Shown here in pieces: positions 18,706 to 22,500 of a stretch of DNA of 22,500 nt (the first letter of the stretch is position 1; every line of letters starts with the position of its first letter). The notes under the pieces were generated by a model. It made no database searches, had not been told where the DNA came from, and saw only the letters and a program-made list of their open reading frames with translations. The stretch comes from Prorocentrum cordatum (lineage: Eukaryota > Sar > Dinophyceae > Prorocentrales > Prorocentraceae), in NCBI GenBank assembly GCA_963575745.1, contig CAUYUJ010003581.1:296298-318797 (forward strand), in the 5' to 3' direction. The position numbers were made by a program, and so were the translations under genes.

Positions 18706-18840
18706 GGAGGAGGAGGAGGAGGAGGAGGAGGAGGAGGAGGAGGAGGGGAGGAGGAAGAGGAGGAGGAGGAGGAGGAGGAGGAGGAGGAGGAAGGAGGAGG
18801 AGGAGGGGAGGAGGAGGAGGAGGAGGAGGAAGAGGAGGGG
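18706..18840. repeat. (GGA)n microsatellite
   Basis: About 135 bases of GGA/GAG triplets with AAG interruptions. It is a purine-only strand. Confidence 0.95.
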
Positions 18841-19404
18841 ATTCAATTTTTTGGGGGCATTCTGATTCCCTTCTGGAGCCTCCTGGAGCCTCCTGGAGGC
18901 TCCCCGTGGAGGAGGAGGAACAGAACCAGCGACGATGGCGAGAGGGATGGCTGAGGCCGCTGGGGATGGCTGAGCTCACTGAGATTTTCCCACAGGATCT
19001 CCTGCACAGGATAGGCGCAGTCAGTCCCGTTGGGGGCAAGGAATGGCTGGGCCCAGGGAGGATTGATGGACGCAGTGGGGCTGTTTGTTTTTCCCCTGGA
19101 GATGCAGTGGGGGCACGGCCACAAGAAACCCAAGGCCTGCTGAACGCGAAATCCCACCAGCCCTTTAGGGCGTGAGTGGTTTAGCGAGCCCCCTCTGTCC
19201 TCAACCCCCCTTCTTCCCCTTCGGGGAGGGGTTTACCCCTCCCCCTCCCCCCTCCCCCTGGGCCTGGAGAGGGAGTTCCGCGGGTCGTCAGGGGGGTCTT
19301 TTTCGACGCCTGGGAGGGCCAAAAAACGACGACCCTCACGAGGATTCTGGCCCCGACGGGGGGGCACTCTTGTAGCCCCCTCCTCTTCTGTGAAGCCAGA
19401 ATCC
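18841..19404. other. No gene recognised
   Basis: It contains a short repeated GAGCCTCCTGG motif (18876-18900), several C-runs and CCCCTCC runs (19200-19260), and no convincing frame. Confidence 0.45.
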
Positions 19405-19550
19405 TTGCTTTTACGAGGGTTTTGGCCCCATTTTGGCCTCCCGAGGGGGCCGCGCTCATCTTCCTTCATAGCAGCATCATTGATTTTACGAGGGTTTTGG
19501 GCTCATTTTGCCCTTCTCAGGGGGCAGCGCTTCTTTGCGCTTCTGAGGAG
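19405..19550. repeat. Tandem duplication, unit about 80 bp
   Basis: Two copies share TTTTACGAGGGTTTTGG, CATTTTG and GAGGGGGC..GCGCT, starting at about 19408 and 19488. A more decayed third copy may precede them near 19320-19380 (CACGAGGATTCTGGCCCC). Confidence 0.75.
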
Positions 19551-19572
19551 GTCGCAAGAGGCTCCAAGATGG

Positions 19573-19787
19573 CCCCAAGAGGCCCCCAGGAGCCTCCCAA
19601 GAGGCCTCCAAGAGGCCCCCAAGAGGCCCCCAAGAGGCCCCAAGAGGCCCCCAAGAGGCCCCCAAGAGGCCCCCAAGAGGCCCCCAGAGGCCCCAGGAGC
19701 CCAAGAGGCCCCCAAGAGGCCCCCAAGAGGCCCCCAAGAGGCCCCAAGAGGCTCCAAGAGGCCCCCAAGAGGCCCCACGAGGAGCCC
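19573..19787. repeat. 11-bp minisatellite GAGGCCCCCAA
   Basis: About 19 units of GAGGCCCCCAA, with 10-base variants (one C fewer) and a few substitutions. Because 11 is not a multiple of three, all frames cycle through the same peptides, so the apparent coding is an artefact. Confidence 0.95.
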
Positions 19788-20155
19788 GAACGACTCACAC
19801 CAGGACGAGGGGCCCGAACGACTCACACCACGAAGAGCCCGAACGACTCACACCACAAGGAGGGGCCCGAACGACTCACACCAGGACGAGGCGCCCGAAC
19901 GACTCACACCACGAGGAGCCCGAACGACTCACACCACGACGCGGGCCCCGAACGACTCACACCACGAGGAGCCCGAACGAGTCACACCAGGAGGAGGGGC
20001 CCGAACGACTCACACCAGGATGAGGGGCCCGAACAACTCACACCACGAGAAGCCCGAACGACTCACACCAGGACGAAGAGCCCGAACGAATCACACCACG
20101 AAGAGCCCAGAACGACTCACACCAGGACGAGAAACCCCAAACGACTCAAATCACG
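19788..20155. repeat. Minisatellite, 14 copies of a 25-29-bp unit
   Basis: The invariant part is CCCGAACGACTCACACCA, joined to either a GGACGAGGGG-type or a CGAAGAG-type linker, giving unit lengths of about 28 and 25 that partly alternate. I count 14 copies, the last one degenerate. It abuts the 11-bp minisatellite without a gap. Confidence 0.92.
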
Positions 20156-20433
20156 AGGAGCGCTTTCTCTCCCTCCTCCTGCGCCTCGTCCTTCTCCCGC
20201 TCCCCCCACAAGGAGGATGTACAAGGAGGCGGGAGGAAGGAGGAACCGGGGAGATATGCGGGGCCAAACGGACACACGCCTGAGTTGGTGTTGTGAGATG
20301 GGCTGGTGGGGATACGCGAAGCGTGCAGAATTTCCTGACGCCCGTAGGAAACCATCGCGGAACGCACGGAGCGAAGAAACCCACGATGCCCTGACGAAAA
20401 TAATCTGGTTTCTTGGTACGCGCTCACGCTATA

Positions 20434-20757
20434 ACACATGTTACCCACCAGTGGCGGGTGTGGGCGGATCAAAAACGGGGTGGGTGGATGGGGGGGGAAC
20501 GGTACTAGGACGGCTGGACCTAAGACATAATAACATCCTTCCCGAACATGAGACCCTCCGCCAGGACATAATAACCATCCTTTAGGGTGCCCTTCCCCAA
20601 GATGCACAAGAACATCCAACAAGCACGAAGAACATGAGAGTACCCTCCCAGAACCGACCTGGACCTTATACCTCGGTCCGACCATTGCACATGTTACCCG
20701 GGGCGGGTGTGAGGGGTCAAAAGGGACGGGTTGGTGAGGGGGGGAACGGTACTAGCG
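20434..20757. repeat. Direct repeat pair flanking R2 copy b
   Basis: A segment of about 70 bases with ACATGTTACCC, GGCGGGTGTG and a G-run followed by GAACGGTACTAG occurs at 20434-20507 and again at 20687-20757. The second copy follows directly on R2 copy b, so R2 plus this segment may be one unit of about 250 bases present one and a half times. Confidence 0.75.
20508..20690. repeat. Dispersed repeat R2, copy b
   Basis: It contains GGACCTAAGACATAATAACA, GAGACCCTCCGCC, GGGTGCCCTTC, GATGCACAAGAACATCC, GAGTACCCTCCCAGAACCGA and CCTCGGTCCGACC, in the same order as copies a and c. Confidence 0.8.
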
Positions 20758-20794
20758 ACGGAACGGAGGCGACCGAGGAGGGGCGACCACTAGA

Positions 20795-21121
20795 TAGCAG
20801 GAGGAGCAGGGAGGAGGAGCACTGGAGCAGCAGGGAGGAGGACCATAGGAACAGGAGGAGGGCCAGCAGGAGGAGCAGCAGGAGGTGCAGCAGTAAAAGC
20901 AGCAGGAGGAGCAGGGGAAGCAGCAGGAGCAGCAGCAGCAGGTGGAACAGCATGAGGAGCAGCATGAGCGAATGAGGAGCAGCAGGAACAGCAGCAGGAG
21001 GAGGAGCAGCAGGAGGTGCAGCAGGAGGTGCAGTATGAGAGGCAGCAGAAGGAACAGCAGGAGCAGCAGCAGGAGGAGCAGCAGGAGCTGCAGCAGGGGA
21101 AGCAACAGCCGCCGCCGCCGC

Positions 21122-21155
<34 letters not shown>

Positions 21156-21790
21156 GGAGGAGCCGCATGAGCGAAGGAGGAGCAGCAGGAGCAGCAGCAG
21201 TATTAGCAGCAGCAGGAGCAGCATGGGAACCAGCAGCAGAAGCTGCGGCATGAGGGACAGCATGAGGAGCAGCAGGAGGAACAGCACAATGAGCGGCACA
21301 CAGAGCATCAGGATGAGCAGCAGGAGGAACAGCAAGATGGGCATCAGAGCAGGAGGTGCAGCAAGAGCAGCAGAAACAGGAACAGGGAAGAGGAGCTCCG
21401 TAGCAGCAACCAGGAAGAGCAGCAACAGGAACAACAAGGGCAGCACCTGAGGAAACGCACCGTGGGAGCAGGCAGGAGTAGCAGCAGGAGCACGATGAAC
21501 ACCAGAGGAGCAAGAGCATCAGGATGAGGAGGAGGAGGAGGAGGAGGAGGAGGAGGAGGAGGAGGAGGAGGAGGAGGAGCAGCAGCAGCAGCAGAAGGGA
21601 GGAAGAGGAGTAGCAGGGGGAGCAACAGGAGAAGCAGCAGGAACAGGAGGAGGAGGAGGAAGAAGAAGAAGATGAGGAGCAGCAGGAGCAGCAGGCAGGA
21701 GGGGCCGGCAAAAGGAGCAAGGCAAGCAGGAGGCTCAGGCAGGAGCAGCATGAGGCCCGAGGAGCAGCAGAGCAGCAGGAGGTGCGGGGT
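20795..21790. repeat. Kilobase AGC/AGG/GGA repeat tract
   Basis: Irregular mixtures of AGCAGG, GGAGCAGC and AACAGC motifs, with purer blocks of GGA (about 21520-21577) and CAG (about 21120-21157). Purines dominate the plus strand throughout. Long Leu/Ser/Cys-rich minus frames (up to 359 codons) and Ser/Arg plus frames are artefacts of the repeat. Confidence 0.95.
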
Positions 21791-21800
21791 GGAGGGCAAG

Positions 21801-21998
21801 GGGCGGTGGTATGGCCGGACCTGGGACACAATCACATCCTTCAAAGACCTGAGACCCTCCGCCGGCCCGAACACAGAACATCTAAGGGCACCCTCCCACA
21901 AGGATGCACAAACACATCCCGCAAGCAGGAAGAACATCAGGGTACCCTACCCGAACCGACCTCTCGATCTTCCGATCTTATGCCTCGGTCCGACCCTG
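21801..21998. repeat. Dispersed repeat R2, copy c
   Basis: The most complete copy: GGACCTGGGACACAATCACA, GAGACCCTCCGCCGGCCCGA, AACATCTAAGGGCACCCTCC, GGATGCACAAACACATCC, GAACATCAGGGTACCCTACC and TTATGCCTCGGTCCGACCC. It begins immediately after the AGC/GGA tract. Confidence 0.8.
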
Positions 21999-22044
21999 AC
22001 ACGTGTCCTCAGTTCGGCCTGCCTTCTGCGGAGCGCGCGGAGCG

Positions 22045-22065
22045 CCCCCCCCCCCCCCCCCCCCC
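22045..22065. repeat. Poly-C run of 21
   Basis: Twenty-one consecutive Cs, between R2 copy c and the minus-strand exon. The true length is uncertain in any sequencing technology. Confidence 0.95.
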
Positions 22066-22129
22066 GACGTGTCGCCCTGCCCATCCCAGACGGCAGGGGG
22101 GCGGGAGCGACGAGGGGCCGGCCGCGAGG

Positions 22130-22367
22130 TCACGGGATCTCCGCGGCGAGCCACGGCCCCAGCGCCAGGGACAGCGCGTGGGCGATGCCGAACTTGGGCA
22201 CGTTGTTCCTGGTGGCAGCGCGGAGGATGCCAGGCAGATCCAAGCGGCCAACAGACGTTTCGCTCAGGAGCGCTCCGGCGGGAGCGCAAAGCGTCACTTG
22301 CACCAGGAAGCTGACGCCAGTCTCCCTCCGATCATCCACTTTGCTTCGTGGCCATGCTCGATACATC
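22130..22367 (-). CDS. Candidate terminal exon of a hypothetical protein
   Basis: I do not recognise the product. After the acceptor CAG at 22370-22368 the frame runs 78 codons to a TGA at 22132-22130. The peptide is well balanced, with stretches such as GVSFLVQVTLCAPAGALL and VPKFGIAHALSLALGPWL, and no low complexity. Third positions become strongly G/C towards the end, as in the left-edge candidate. The final part is hydrophobic but interrupted by Pro and Lys, so a membrane segment is uncertain. The reading frame gives a phase in which one exon base completes a codon. Alternatively the exon could end at a GT within CCCGTGACC rather than at the TGA. Upstream exons would lie beyond the window. 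Confidence 0.5.
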
Positions 22368-22398
22368 CTGACGAGACAAGAGCGGGACACGTTAGTAG
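22368..22398 (-). promoter_or_regulatory. Intron 3' end: branch site, pyrimidine tract, acceptor
   Basis: On the minus strand CTACTAAC (22398-22391) contains the canonical TACTAAC branch motif. Then comes a pyrimidine-rich stretch and GTCAG ending at 22368. The branch A lies 24 bases from the acceptor, a normal distance, and the following frame is protein-like. Confidence 0.55.
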
Positions 22399-22500
22399 TC
22401 GAGTCATGAGTGCGACTGCACGCGCGCGCGTGCTGAAACATGGGCGAGGTGCAGGGCGAGGAGAAGCACGGAGGAACCAGAGAGTGGAAGCAGGGGGGGG

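Noticed and set aside
19390-20585. Overlapping long plus frames of 297 and 387 codons
   Set aside because: They pass through the 11-base and 25-29-base minisatellites, and the same peptides appear in several frames.
20752-21831. 359-codon minus frame rich in Leu, Ser and Cys
   Set aside because: It is the translation of the AGC/GGA tract. The Leu runs are not membrane segments.
1-22500. Dinoflagellate spliced-leader relics
   Set aside because: I looked by eye for the conserved CATTTTGGCTCAAG ending on both strands and did not find it.

Overview
This window is eukaryotic, GC-rich and almost entirely repetitive. It has no bacterial operon logic, no rRNA and no tRNA that I can recognise. The best guess is a dinoflagellate or a similar large-genome alga. 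The reasons are GC3-rich coding scraps with introns, kilobase-scale micro- and minisatellites, and several interspersed repeat families around very little gene sequence. No dinoflagellate spliced-leader copy was seen, so this assignment is an inference.

Gene content is small and sits mainly at the two edges, on the minus strand. At the left edge (100-1165) a protein-like reading runs through three minus-strand frames: a low-complexity basic N-terminus, a globular middle, and a possible acidic tail. It needs two frame changes, so it is either decayed or contains indels or introns. At the right edge (22130-22367) a minus-strand exon follows a near-ideal intron end, a TACTAAC branch site and a pyrimidine-rich stretch ending in CAG. 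Two weaker exon candidates lie at 3080-3228 and 18573-18705.

The dominant structure is a composite repeat family that I could not match to anything I know, present five times: E1 3827-6118 (+), E2 6813-8460 (+), E3 8625-9574 (+), E4 14277-15737 (+) and E5 16260-18081 (-). Each has a conserved head (hairpin, then TTGGGTCCTCGTTTTGAA and a pyrimidine tract). The head is followed by an array of units about 77 or 90 bp long sharing a core of about 40 bp (TTTCGTGGCCCCATAGGGAG and on). Four of the five end in a conserved tail (around AACTGCATATGGTTGGG then CCCTTCGCC), after which similarity stops. Units belong to sequence dialects that change in blocks within an array. E4 and E5 lie tail to tail and form a large imperfect inverted repeat.

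Around these lie two further dispersed families. R2 has copies at 18089-18234, 20508-20690 and 21801-21998. R3 is a small hairpin element at 6704-6782, 9573-9627 and 18409-18470, two copies of which sit beside composite elements. Other structures are an imperfect foldback (2221-2419), a MITE-like element with 22-bp terminal inverted repeats (2459-2600), a two-module minisatellite built on GAGATCGATA and GTCCCGTGGT blocks (10619-11135), long CAT/ATG tracts that switch strand (11665-12490), an 11-bp and a 25-29-bp minisatellite side by side (19573-20155), and about 1 kb of AGC/GGA repeat (20795-21790). The longest open reading frames in the window fall in these repeats and are not taken as genes.
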